NCBI GenBank assembly: GCA_964017235.1
Contig: OZ024939.1
Location: 44,122,241-44,186,240, forward strand
Direction: 5' to 3'
Length of the DNA: 64,000 nt
From: Sabellastarte sp. h YS-2021
Taxonomy: Eukaryota; Annelida; Polychaeta; Sabellida; Sabellidae
In this document: positions 36,051 through 47,762 of the stretch, piece after piece
How positions within the stretch are numbered: position 1 is the stretch's first letter
How the letters are laid out: the number at the start of each line of letters is the position of its first letter
Position numbers and translations under genes: made by a program
Notes under the pieces: generated by a model
Told to the model about the DNA's origin: nothing
Databases searched by the model: none
The model's input: the letters and a program-made list of their open reading frames with translations, nothing else

Positions 36051-39000
36051 CTGAAAAGAACAAAATGGCACCTTATCACCTAAATATTAGATAGTAGTCA
36101 CCTAAAGTATCAATAAAGGATCCCCTAAAATAACAATATCACAAAACTTAGTCAAAATGTGATATCTGCGAGATGTCTACAAGTCATTTATCAATGTATG
36201 GTCTAATCCTGGATTTGTGTCTGCAGGTAAAAAGAGCAGTTTACCTTAAGATAGTTAGGTTCAAGTCATAAAATGTATTTAGTATTCCCAGAAACATCCA
36301 AAAAAACACCTACGCATCAGAAAACCGATGCAAATTTGTATCCACCAGAAAGACAACTCACCCAAGCCAGTGAACCATCGCTTGACCTTGAAGGAGAGGC
36401 CAAAGTTCAAATCTGACCACATCAGAAGATCCCCAGGCCATGATACCCTATAATTTGGTTTCACATTGGAAACTTCTAGGATCAATAATAAGTGAGTTAT
36501 AAGCACTTTTAAGTTTGGCTGCCCTCGTTTGACCTTGAAGGAGGGGCCCAAGGTCAAATCTGAACACATCAAATTATCCCAGCCCATGATTTCCTATAAG
36601 TTGGTTTCACATTGCAAACCTCTAGGATCAATAATAACCAAGTTATAAGCACTTTTAAGTTTGGCTATACTCGTTTGACCTTGAAGGAAGGGTCCAAGGT
36701 CAAATCAGATTACATCAAAAGATTACCAGCCCATGATTTCCTATAAGTTGGCTTCACATTGCAAACCTCTAGGACCAATAATAAGGGAGATACAGGCACT
36801 TTTAAAGTCTGCTATGTGGGGTACTTTGTCACTCCGTGGATGACCTTGAATTAAGAGCTTCAAGGTCAAATGTCTGCAAGGTTGTACAGGACATGTATAT
36901 CTGTTATACATATCACCTATGAAGAGATTCAACCTTATACCTATGAGACCCAGCCAGTAGAAAAAGGTAGATAATTTTCAAAGAAATGCCCACAATGGCC
37001 ATCTTGTTTTTTCAGAATGAGGCTAATTTCAGTCCCAGAGCTTACCCCCCAATGAAGATATCCTGCAAATTTTGTGAACCTAGCTGGTGTAGTTTTCCTC
37101 TGAGAGCATTACATGTGGTGCTGGCTGCGATGTTGTAGCGAACCCTAAACCAAAGTATCCACTGGATGCCTCCGGTGGATACAATAACACTAAATACTCA
37201 GTGAATTCTTGAAAACTATCTCACACCTTTTGTGTAAGTAATCAATTTGTCTTCCTGTCATATCACTCACCTTTGAGACTCAGGGCCCTGAGGTCGGCCA
37301 TCTTGACCAGCATTTTGGCAAAAGTGTTGGGTTGTGTGGGTCGGCGTCTGTGTGAATAGTGTTTTAACGCCTCCAATACAGAACCCTGTAACTCTTCTAT
37401 TACTGAAGTTTGCTCCAAACCACTGCGATCTGAAATAATAAAATATTTAGTAAGTGATTGGTTCATTCAATTCCACCACTTTATTGGCTGGTTTAAAGTT
37501 TGCAGTTTTCTCATTGGTTAGTTTAAATTTGTCATGTATTCTGATTGGCTGACTGACCTGCACTGAGTAAACATACTGCTGCCAGCATAGAGAACTCCTC
37601 TGTGTTGACCTCCAGCCGGTGGAGACTGTGGGCAAAGTGAAATACCTTGGTGGTGAGGCGACCAAAGCCCCCGACCTCCAGCTGGCTTTGAGTCAAGGTC
37701 AGGCCATGGGAACAGCTCAGTGCCTTGTCACTTTCCTGATATCGTGAGGAGAGCCTCAGCAACTGAGAACAGACAGAAGGAATTTGATTGATTTTACTTT
37801 CAATACATTACACAGGTTGTATAGTGACTGGTAGCCACATGGCAGTAAATAGTGGCAGGTCAGGATTACATTAACCAGTACATTCCAGATAAAGTGAATT
37901 CTGCTGATCTAATAAGAATTGTGTTTGTTACCGTCAAATTACTGGTCAATCATCTGAATCAGATGCTTAGATAGGATTCATGTTTAATAAAAAATATTAC
38001 TTCACCATTTTATCTCCTATACGTTGGCTGTGTACATGATTGCAAAATTTAATCTAAACTTCAGCCATACCAGTATCTCCAGACAGGCTGCTTTGAGGAG
38101 CACAATCTGGTCTGGCTGAGGGAGGAGCAAGAACCCAGGTACTCGTTTGCTGAAGGCCACCACTTGCACCATGCCTTCAGTAGAGAGCTCATACACATGC
38201 TCCCACAAAAATAGAGTGTCACTCATCAGCTCCTTGTCAGTCTGAAATCATAGAGAATATATGGCAGCCTAAAATGCCATCCTTTTCCATAATAAAAATA
38301 ATGGATTAGCTTGATAGATAGAACTGCCTTTTTGTGTATTATTTTAAACATAAGGATTAATCATTAAAGGAATCAGTTATTTAGTACAGTTGCTAAAAGT
38401 TCTCCAGACAAAGGCATTTTGCTACAGTGATATTTGTAACATACTCTTCCTCCTTCAACGTTTTCCAATGGCTCAACATTCACTGGCATAATACCAGTTT
38501 CCACCTAAAATACATCTGCTGTGCTGTTTTTATGCATTAGTTTGAATCCTCAGCAAACAGCCTGGCAAATACACTTTCCTTTACTACTGTTGTTCAGCAG
38601 CCTACTCAGAACATCCACTTGTCTACCTGACTACCAAATACTTAGAGAAATTTATGTAATCCTGCCACTTACCAGCCCATACATAGTGGCCATATTGTTC
38701 TCTTGCATCAGTCTGAATGTCTGCTGGTGAGCATCACACAATCTTGTGATGAGTTGCTCTTCCTCTGCAGTTAAGTCACTCACAGCCTGCTGCGATGTCG
38801 ACGTGCATGCCTCTTCCTTAAACTTCTTCCTCTTTCGGTCATTACGCACAGCTGTAACATTATTACAAATACTTAATAAACATATGATTTATCTGCTGAA
38901 GCATTGTTTTTCTGTTTCAAGTTAATGTCTCCTTCATATTACAACCTATTTTAAGGTTCACTGAGAAAACTTTAAACTCAGTCATGGCTAACTGTAAGAT

Positions 39001-42000
39001 TATATTTACAGAAACAAAGTTTGAATACACCTGAACCAAATAATTATTTTCAGGATAGGTGAACCTATTTAGTTGCCCTCAAGACACCACAAATATATTC
39101 ATCTATAATGACAGGATGTTGCTGACTGTTTTGGGTCAGTAAAGGTAATATCACAATGATTATGTGAAGGGATGGAGGAGAGGAGTGCATACTCGTAGGT
39201 CAAAATTCTGGACTAAAAACTATCAAGCTCCAGCACACAACTATGAAGTTTCCCATTTCAGGTCAGCCTAGGAATGGAACCCAGTACCTGACAGGTGGGA
39301 TGCGAGTGTGCTACCCACTACATCATCAAGGATACAAGGAAATGGGGCGAATATAAATGAAACTTTCTCGATATTCTACTTAAACAGGTGTTTGATGGTA
39401 ATATCCAGTTCACAATACAACCTGGAATGTTTAAAAGTAATAGGGTTACATGAGGTTATATTTTAGATATTTACAGAGACACGGGTTTTATACAGTGTGG
39501 CATCAGCTCACCTTCCTTGGACATGCCCACACTGAGACATTTCTGCAGCCTGCAGTACTGACATCTGTTCCGTGTGATCTTGTTAATGACACAGCTCTGC
39601 TCCTTACTACACGTGTACTCAATACTCTTCTGAATGCTGCGTCGGAAAAATCCCTGACAGAAAAAAAAAGAGTGAGAATATCATAAATATGAGTTATTAT
39701 CAATCAAAAACTCATCTGAAAAGAGAATTGCTCACACACTGGCCATATCAACTCACCTTGCATCCTTCACACGAACACACTCCGTAGTGGTAACCAGAGG
39801 ACTTGTCCCCACACACAGAGCACGGCTTGTAGACGCGTGGGGGTAGAGGCCCCTCATCCTCCCCAAAATGCCCACTACCCAAGCCATTGTGAAGGTTACC
39901 CAACATGTAACCATGGTTACCAGAGGTGGAAGTATACACACCGGGATAATTGCAGATTTCACCTGGAGAACAGTAAAAATTATAATTGGTAATTTGTTAA
40001 ACCCTGTAAAAAAAGACAACTCTGAGGATTTCATATTCAAATTTCTGCTGAATAGGAATTGAAGTTGACAATATAATGGGAGTCTGTGGCCGGGGTATTA
40101 GATTCTGCATCTTCATTAGTGATATATTTTTTGTCATATATGGCAACTGAACATACAAACTTTTAACAATTTTTAATACACGGTCTCTCCACCAATTTCA
40201 TATGGATTTTAATGCAACAAAAATGAGCAGAACCTTTGAATAAATACATGTTTAATGACATATAATGATGCACAACATATTAGAAACTTACACAATAAAG
40301 TATTAACTAAATATGGGCACTTATTGAAGAATTTATAATGTTAAGGTTCCATAATAAGTGACAGCAGCAAAACATTAATGAAATAAGTCAAGGTCTATAT
40401 GTCCGACTGTTAAGGTCACACATAGGTCGTGGTGGATAATGAAACAGATAATTTCAATAAACATCATTTTATGTTAACTGGTATGATAGCTCTATTCTGT
40501 TTCCTGGTAAAAGCTTAATTAATGGTAGCTATCCACAGCCTGTAATGGAGAAGTTTGCCATAGATTACTATCCATAACCATCCTCTGTCTTCTTCCATAT
40601 GGGTCTCACAAAGGTGGGTTTTATGTTTGATAACAACCCCTGAGATTTTTTCAAGAGGGGAATTCATATGGCTCATTTTCTGTGTGGGTTAATTGGGACT
40701 GTTAGACCTACCCCGTGCACTGTGTAAGTAGCCAGTGTCTCTGAGGTTACAGTTGACAGTGGGCAGGCTTGCTGTACTACTGGACATCTGGCGACTCAGT
40801 TGCTGTAATTCTAACTCACTCAGTTTAATAGAATTCCCATTGGTTTGGTATGAGAGGCCATCTTGCCAGAAGCCTGAGCAAAACATGGAAAATTTAAAAA
40901 ATAAATAGAAATACATCAATATTCACTGACTCTCTGATGTTCTTCATATCTACCTGTTACATTAAAATGATACAACAAACTTTGAATCAAATTTATTAGA
41001 AACCAATCAAATGCAGATGTTCAAATATATCTACAAAACATCTTCTTATAATGAAAAACACAGATTTCATTTATTTAAAATGTAAAACATATGACAACAA
41101 ATGCATCAGACTGGCACAATATCTAAATATTCTGGCTGTAGAGGTAAACCTGTGCCAATCTTAGGGCACTTTAGTGTAACATTGTTATTCTTTGAGCCCT
41201 AGAATCTATACTGTCATGGAAATAGTGCCGTCAAAATTTACATAATTATAATAACTGAGCGAAACTCACCCAGAGAAGTCACATCCATGGGTTGTGGCAC
41301 CTTGAACTGGGCCCCATTCAAGTGGGCCTTGTTGTTTATCGGCAGGTTGCTAATCACAGCAGCTAGATGCTGGTTGCTTAGACTAACTGTTGGCACTTCC
41401 TGGTGGGTATTCATCTCATGGTTGGCAAGGCTGGTTGATAGCACCAACTGGTTGGCAATACCAGACGGTGTGATGGTGCGAGTCATCTTTACTGGTTGGT
41501 TTGAATTGTTGGCTATACATGTAAGATGTACTGGATGGTTGTTAACCAGTGCTGGTGGCTCAGAATGGTTATTAATGCTGATTACTTGGCCACTATGATT
41601 AACAGTGTTGCTGGTTGATCCATTATGGTTGCTGATGCTGGTTGGTAATTCATTTTGGTTACTTTGGTGCAGCGTTTGTCTATTATGGTCAATACTGTTG
41701 CCTGTTAATCCAGCAATATTTGTTGTTACTCCATTTTGGCACAGAGTATCCCCAGTTTGTCCTATGTGGTTACCAACACTCTGTCCAACATGGTTGACAA
41801 GGCCTGCTTTTTCACCAGAATGGTTAATGGCCTTGCTTGCTTCAAATGGCTTACTGATACTGATTGTATGTGTAACCTGGTTTCTGATGGCCCCGGTTTG
41901 TCCAATATCATTGCTAATATTTGCTGGTGGCCCCTGCTCCTCTTTCTTTACAATAATTCTATTCACAATGGTCTTCTGCTGATTTTCCCTCTGTGCAATC

Positions 42001-42257
42001 TTACCACTAAAGCTACCAGGAAGATTACTGATGCTGAAGACCTGATGCTGTAAGCTGTTTTCCTCATTACTCTTTGGCTGATGATCTTGGAGGCTTTTGA
42101 GATTAATCGGTGGCAAGACATGGAAGCCATTGCCACCAACCAGGGATCTAAGGCCATTGGTTGGAATTTTGAGGTCGGAGGTTACTTGGGGGTCACCGAA
42201 GGTCACCCCATTTTGACTGGATATTACCGGCTTGACATCAGTGTTCATTGTGCTCAT
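35950..42257 (-). CDS. RAR: Retinoic acid receptor (nuclear receptor NR1B), 9 coding exons
   Basis: A ligand-type nuclear receptor that in vertebrates binds DNA as a heterodimer with RXR. Exons, 5' to 3' on the minus strand: 42257-41270, 40873-40712, 39962-39757, 39653-39512, 38851-38673, 38241-38071, 37762-37558, 37429-37271, 36050-35950. The spliced frame is 2313 bases (770 aa) and all junctions keep phase. The DNA-binding domain is residues 431-499, with first finger [20 protein letters not shown] and P-box CEGCKG. The second finger has FFRRSIQK, then [18 protein letters not shown] and VGMSKE, the closest match being RAR. The hinge has RNDRKRKKF. The ligand-binding domain is about 560-762 and ends in AF-2 motif LLLEML (756-761). 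The A/B region (about 430 aa) is far longer than the 80-90 aa of vertebrate RARs. An upstream non-coding or coding exon may exist. RAR identity is strong; exact N-terminus is less sure. Confidence 0.95.
36308..37184. mobile_element. Element family P, copy 2, in RAR intron 8
   Basis: The reverse complement of the element at 25373-26112. It begins CCTACGCATCAGAAAACC and ends with the hairpin GTATCCACTGGATGCCTCCG plus GTGGATAC. It carries three internal units (GACCTTGAAGGA, AGGTCAAATC, CATGATTTCCTATAAG), one more than copy 1, which accounts for most of the length difference. Confidence 0.7.
37271..37429 (-). CDS. RAR: RAR exon 8 (residues 685-738)
   Basis: Acceptor TTATTTCAG, donor GTGAGT, phase 1 at both ends. 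Encodes [20 protein letters not shown] and [17 protein letters not shown], matching LEALKVYVRKRRP...FPKMLMKITDLRSISAKG of vertebrate RARs (helices 10-11). Confidence 0.96.
37558..37762 (-). CDS. RAR: RAR exon 7 (residues 617-685)
   Basis: Acceptor TGTTCTCAG, donor GTCAGT. Covers the ligand pocket: [20 protein letters not shown] then [17 protein letters not shown], ending [12 protein letters not shown]623 and S634 align with R276 and S287 of human RAR-alpha, the pair that binds the retinoic acid carboxylate. The residue before the Ser is Cys, not Phe. Confidence 0.95.
38071..38241 (-). CDS. RAR: RAR exon 6 (residues 560-616)
   Basis: Acceptor ATGATTTCAG, donor GTATGG, 57 codons in phase 0. 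Contains the nuclear receptor signature: [11 protein letters not shown], then [17 protein letters not shown], matching EFAKQLPGF...DQITLLKAACLDIL of RARs (helices 3-5). Confidence 0.96.
38673..38851 (-). CDS. RAR: RAR exon 5 (hinge and start of ligand domain)
   Basis: Acceptor TGTTACAG, donor GTAAGT. Encodes [20 protein letters not shown], the basic hinge and likely nuclear localisation segment, then [20 protein letters not shown], equivalent to [20 protein letters not shown] of vertebrate RARs. Confidence 0.95.
39262..39335 (-). mobile_element. Possible tRNA-like SINE fragment in RAR intron 4
   Basis: Read on the minus strand it has GTAGTGGGTAGCACACTCGC (A-box-like) and GGTACTGGGTTCCATTCCTA (B-box-like GGTTCNATTCC). 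The body seen in SINE families 1 and 2 is not recognisable here. Confidence 0.4.
39512..39653 (-). CDS. RAR: RAR exon 4 (second zinc finger)
   Basis: Acceptor TTTCTGTCAG, donor GTGAGC. Encodes [20 protein letters not shown] and continues [27 protein letters not shown]. Zinc ligands are C467, C473, C483 and C486. The splice between the fingers after CEGCK is the conserved nuclear-receptor position. Confidence 0.97.
39757..39962 (-). CDS. RAR: RAR exon 3 (first zinc finger)
   Basis: Acceptor TGTTCTCCAG, donor GTGAGT. Encodes a Gly/Asn-rich lead ([20 protein letters not shown]), then [20 protein letters not shown] and GVCSCEGCK. The lead into the finger (LPPRVYKPC) matches LPRIYKPC of vertebrate RARs. 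Confidence 0.97.
40712..40873 (-). CDS. RAR: RAR exon 2 (A/B region)
   Basis: Acceptor GTTTTGCTCAG, donor GTAGGT, 162 bp in phase 1 at both ends. Encodes [20 protein letters not shown] and further Ser/Gln-rich sequence. No similarity recognised; assigned by splice sites and unbroken phase. Confidence 0.8.
41270..42257 (-). CDS. RAR: RAR exon 1, long Asn/His/Gln/Ser-rich N-terminal region
   Basis: A 329-codon open frame from ATG (42257-42255) to donor GTGAGT, joining exon 2 in phase 1. It starts [20 protein letters not shown]. Residues about 140-270 contain many imperfect repeats around NHxGQ (VNHVGQ, GNHIGQ, VNHSGQ, SNHNGS, INNHSE). An in-frame TAA lies 18 bases upstream of the ATG. A possible acceptor, GGTTTTAG, sits between them, so the first coding exon could also continue from an upstream exon through the codons for APW. 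Confidence 0.8.
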
Positions 42258-42505
42258 CCATGGAGCTCTAAAACCTTACTCCTCACTCTCACACAGAAAA
42301 TTAAGATGTTGAGTGACTTCCCTGAAATACACACACTAGCACCATAGAATGGTTCTTTCTAAGGATTTTCCAATGAATTATAGAATTTGTATTAACAATG
42401 CATATAGGATATATACGGCAGTTAGCAATGATCTGCATTAATTGTGCTAGCTTTTGCATTTTTTTAAATTTTGGCTCAAACAATGAGTTAATAAGCAGAG
42501 TTAAG

Positions 42506-42741
42506 CTGCCTCAGTGGCTCAGTGGTAACACACTCGCCTCCCACCTCTGAGGTCAGCAGTTCAAACCCCCGACCTTAAGTGGGAAAGTTGGTAGTTGCTT
42601 ACCGATGGTCGGCAGTTTACAGTACAGAACCTTGACCAACTGTATGTACTGGTTTCCTCTGCCCACAAAGCTACCCATCATGATATGACCTGCACAGTGT
42701 TGACAATGATGTAAAACCCCAAATAAATAAGTAAATAAAGT
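42506..42741 (+). mobile_element. tRNA-derived SINE, family 1, full-length copy
   Basis: Upstream of RAR exon 1. A box CAGTGGCTCAGTGGTAACAC, B box GTCAGCAGTTCAAACCCC, body GTGGGAAAGTTGGTAGTTGC ... CAGAACCTTGACCAACTGTA, and an A-rich tail of AAATA/AAGT units (CCCAAATAAATAAGTAAATA). Copies at 1747-1902 and, inverted, 60721-60902. Confidence 0.85.
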
Positions 42742-45700
42742 TAATCACTGAATAAATTTACATAACTGACCATGCAGTGTAGCTCATTTTATCAATACAG
42801 AAATGCATTTTTTTCTGTATATAGAATTTTAAATCTTTGTTGACCAGAGTAAGTGTCATGAGTTACATATTTATTGCCATCTAAATGTTGCATGGAAATA
42901 AAATTTATACCTGCCTACTGTACTGCAGTGGAGGGTGTTTGGAAATAATTATTTTTGGTCCACATCTGGTTCTATTGACCTGTAATTTGCCCACGACTCA
43001 AGCCCATTCAGGATGGGATTGAACCCAAAATCCTGAATTCCTGGATGCAGTCTCAACCTACAATTGAAGTAGTAGGGGGTGGTATTAATTTACTAATTGC
43101 AAACATTCAAATCCTGCAAACAAAAAACAAGTTGGATATTTGTCAGATTTCTGTTCAAAGGGGGTTTAAAAGAAAATAAAGAATTTTGTGGTCACAATGT
43201 AGCATTCTCAACATAGTTTAATTCCTTAAAACTTTCTGATTGATGTGTTGAATTTGTACTTTAATTAACCCCAGATGCATCTGTCCTATAGAATTATGGC
43301 TTATTGAAGAAATGGTGGGTCATTATAAAACACTGCAGCTCATTGTAAATGTCCACAAATAAACATGCCTAATTATAAATGCAAATATCATTAAATAACC
43401 ATTATAAAGAGAACCACAATGCTCCACTTAGCATTATGTGTTCAGCAATGCACTGAAGCACTTTATAACACATGTACAATGTGTCAATAACATTTGATGC
43501 ACACCTTGATTTGAAGCAATAAAACTCTGTCTATATGAAAGGCCCAGCTACCTGATGTTACTGATAATTAATCATGTCAATTATTGAGTAGCAACACATC
43601 ACTTCAATAGCTCCAACCAATTAAAGAGACCTACTCATTTAAATATGCAAGAGCTGATTTGAATATGTATGAGCCCTGACTACTTGAAGGGATTGTAATT
43701 ACAGATATTGGCCACGATGTCTGTAATTATTATAATATGATTGTAAACAACTTTCCCATAAATTAATAAAAAATCAATAAAATAGGTTACCTGGAAGTAA
43801 ATAATATATATTTCATTTCAAATATATGTCACAGCTTTTCAATAAATTTGGGGCGTTCAGACATTCAGTTCATTCAAATTCCTCCACACGTCCATCTCAC
43901 CTAAGAATTGTTTTACAGCTATGCATCATATCCTCCATTAGATAAAAATTTAGTTGTCTAAACAAAAGTTAAACTTCCAAATGCAGTAATTTTTGCATTG
44001 TATTGGTGGAAATAGTACCAGTCAACATATTCTTTTTTAAAACAATACACATCTATAAGCACTATATTTTTTTGCAGCTAAAAGCAGCACAAAAGAGTGC
44101 AGAAGCACAACTTGCAGATGTTCCACAAGCAACAAGTAGTTGGTGTTAGTTCTATTGTGTGAAGCAGTAATATAGTGTCTTTAAATTTGCCACATAAACT
44201 TTTCAAATTTATTGTGAGGGGACAAAAAAAATGAAAGCTGCAAACAATTGTTTAACCCTTTAGCACACAGGCATGTAGGCTAAATGATGCAATCATGGGC
44301 CACTGGAGTTATGACATCAAAGGAAACTTCAAAACCAGAGCAAATATGCCTTGTGATGCCTCGAGTGTGTCAATAAATATTACCAGCAAATACCTTCACC
44401 ATGCACAGTAGAATATCCAAATGTCCTGGTCATGACAAATATCAATTTAGCCGACATTTTTGTGACATCATTTTGGGATATAAATATACACATATGCATG
44501 CATGGGACCATTGTTGGCAAATGATGCAGCCATGCAAAAACACCACCAAAATTACCACACAAATGTACCAGTTAATGTCAGTAAAACTTATTGGAGCCAG
44601 TTATTTGATATGCCCTTTCTTCTCAGAAACAAACCTTTTAAGGCTGTCAAATGCTTGGGCTTCCTGTACCATACTAGATGTCAAATTCTAATTAAATCTT
44701 CTGAGAGCTATCAAAAGACCTCAAAGGGAATTGGAATACCTGATTTGACAGCTAGGCTGATTATATGAACATTAATTAAAACCCAGGAAGAATGTAATAT
44801 ATTCAGACAATGGATTTCATAAATTTCATGTTTTATGTTTTGTAAATATATATATGCTGGTAAATCCAGCAAGGGATCACAAAACATTTACTGAAGAGCT
44901 GAATAGCAGTAATTAAAATTTATTCAAAGCCACACACCAAAAACCCAACTTTGTGTTTTGAATATCAAAACTGAGAGCATTTAGGCATTGACATTTCACA
45001 AAAACCAAAATGCCAACTGAAACATGTCAAAAGATTCCACCAGGGCTAGAGGAGTATGGTTTTGAAAATGAGTGTTCACTGTGGAGTCCAAATACTCCTT
45101 CATGAGCAATTAAACATCAAAAATACGTACCTCAGCGAGTAGAATCTGGCCTTTAGAGCAATGCAAGTGCCCTGGGGTTATAAACTAGTCTTATTAAATC
45201 ACAGCTAGACAAATTGAAGGGCAGAATGTATACAGACTTACTCATGGTTTGGCAGTTTTACAATGGGTCTACTGTGAATCTCAGAGGGTTTTTGTCTAAA
45301 TCACCGAACATATAGGAGATTCAGATATCTTTGCAGATTTTTTTAAAGAAAATTCTAGCTAAATCACAGTGAAGCAGAAATTACAGCTCTTGTTATATGG
45401 TGTGTTGGCAGATTTATGTTAGTGCTATGAAATGTTTGCACAGGGTTTCAGAGATAAATATTATTTTGGAGCTGCATGGATATATGCCTTGTTTTGATAA
45501 GCTCCGTCAAGAAAACCTATGGAGGCGGGATATGATAAGCTGTGCTATAAAAGTGCCACAAGTTCCAGAAACAGTTAATAGTTATAACTTGAAACCAAAT
45601 GCGAGGTCTAAATTCAATACAAAACTCATTATTTACTCGTTTTATCTCTGCAGTAATTATTCTACATTTGGAAGTTCTGCCTATGCATGAATGGCTGTCC

Positions 45701-46787
45701 TTGATCCATTGCAAAATATGACATTACCCCTGTGCAAATGTTTGTGATTATTTTTTAATATTGTTTTAGTTTTTTTCCTGTTTTTTGCATGCAGTTACAG
45801 ATTGAATGGGAGTTTTTAAATCCATAAAACAACACGTGCACACTTCTGTCCACTCACTCATACATACACATATTCACCTGTCAAATACTGACCACAGAAC
45901 ATTTATTGAACCGACTGCTGCAACTAGAATTACCAGTAGATCAATATCTTGTCATAATTTTAACGTTTTCAGCATTTAATAAAGCATTTATACTAGTGAT
46001 TTAGAATACTCTATTGAGTCCCCATGTATAGTAATTTCTGTAACAAACATATTATCACTAACTTACATGAGCCCCATGATTTCAGGGTTTTTTCATTCAT
46101 TTCTGTCTCACAATACCTGTCAATTAGTCTCAATTCAATTCAATTTCTGTCTCCATACAATACTTGTGATCCCTGACTTTCAGACCTTATGTTGACCATT
46201 GTTATTTAATTCATTTAGCCTTCAGAGGCTTGTTAATACTCTGCATATTCCTTTCCTGACTTATTCATTTTAGATGACAATTACCAACATTTTACTGACT
46301 TACAGAAGTCTAAGGTAAATTCTGTGGAGGGTACTTTAGCAAAATTAGTCAATTATCCAAGATATTACTTTCATTAAGCCTGGTCATTAATCTTTCTACA
46401 AGAGTATTTCCTCATTTCAGATACTCTTTGATCCATACTGTAATTATTTATATAGATATAGCTTGTACCACATAAAAGCATTCAGTTCTTGCATCATCAA
46501 GAATATCTTGATCATCAAGCCAATCTTGAATGTGATTTCCTTGATCCATGAAAGATGTGATCCAGACTTCCAGTATTTTACAAAGGTCTTTATAGACAAG
46601 GTCTTAGAGATATGCATATGCATGAAACTAGAGATATATTTTTCACAAGACTGAGCCACTTCTTTATATGTACGCTCAGTTGAAGTAGGACCACTATTAT
46701 GCAAACATTTTTTTTCCAAATATTCAATGTTGGAACAAATTTCCATTTTCTAAAAGATAGTATAATATATCCACCAAGGAGGTTTTA
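42742..46787. other. AT-rich stretch, no gene seen
   Basis: About 4 kb upstream of the RAR coding start. Open frames up to 97 codons (for example 44401-44691 and 45397-45690) lack recognisable domains, good splice context or codon bias. Untranslated RAR exons could lie here but cannot be picked out by eye. Confidence 0.5.
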
Positions 46788-46937
46788 GAGGTCTTCAGTG
46801 GCCTAGTGGCTAGCAAGTCTGGCATCTAATCACAGACTGTCACCTCTATGTAGGTTCGACTCCCACAAGTTGCAATGCTGAGGATCTGTCCCAGTATGAC
46901 CCTGGCTGTTGAGTGGGACGTAAAACCCCAACTTTGA
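46788..46937 (+). mobile_element. tRNA-derived SINE, family 2, copy 2
   Basis: Close match to 7512-7661: CAGTGGCCTAGTGGCTAGCA (A box), TAGGTTCGACTCCCACAAG (B box), TGACCCTGGCTGTTGAGTGG and GACGTAAAACCCCAACTTTG. No clear target duplication. Confidence 0.8.
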
Positions 46938-47310
46938 GCAAAGTGGTATTAAATTCATGACCATTAACTTGTTTGTTTGCAGGATTGATCTATGACCAGA
47001 AGCAAATCTCTCTCTACTGAAATGCATTTGGCCCAGTGGCCTGATTAAAAGATAGGCACAATTATTGATTTTATTGTTTTCAAATAACTTAACACCAGTC
47101 TATTCTTACTTTTTCCTTGTTAAAAGATGGACAGCTTTAGAAGTGTGAATGTGTTTCATGAATAACCAGCATACAATTTCATCCTGCACAAGAAAGAAGT
47201 CCAGATTGAAAACTTGGCTATTCACAAGGCTTGATCTGACAAATCCCTCTACCAAATCTTGGCAATCCAAACAATACACATTCCCTGACTTTCATTACTT
47301 ACACAAGTCT

Positions 47311-47692
47311 GTATATACCGGTGTAAAAGTAAATCTCCCCCCCCCCCCCACCTGTGATAATGATAAATAATTATTAATATTTTCAAATTATCTTTATTTA
47401 AACAGTGTACAAAAATACAAGGGAAGTCAGTAAATTCTACAATATAATAGCAACATAAAATTTAGTATAAAATGCAGATTACAAAACATCTAATCTGTTT
47501 ATGCTAACAGTGTTACAGATTGCTGACATTGATCACATTTTTAGATTCTGCCATAAGCAGGCTATGTGTATTTTCTTTGAACATTTTTTGCAGTTTTTCA
47601 TAGACCTGTTGTTTGGCTGCCTACATAAACAGTCTATTTTAATTGAAAATGTCCTGTTTTCAAGAGTGGTTTTTTTTTTGGGGGGGGGAATA

Positions 47693-47724
<32 letters not shown>

Positions 47725-47762
47725 GGGGGGGGGGGGAGGAGATTTACCATTACACCGGTATA
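47311..47762. mobile_element. Terminal-inverted-repeat element with poly-C/poly-G ends
   Basis: The left end TATATACCGGTGTAAAAGTA then AATCTCC plus a C-tract is complementary to the right end, a G-tract then GGAGATTTACCATTACACCGGTATAT. About 450 bp, AT-rich inside, non-coding. The TATACCGG...CCGGTATA ends are flanked by AT-rich DNA. Confidence 0.6.

Noticed and set aside
41287-42053. Plus-strand frames of 103-125 codons opposite RAR exon 1
   Set aside because: Antisense shadows of a real exon with strong repeat composition; no splice or start evidence.
42506-42590. tRNA gene
   Set aside because: A and B boxes are present, but the cloverleaf is not intact and the sequence continues into a repeated SINE body.
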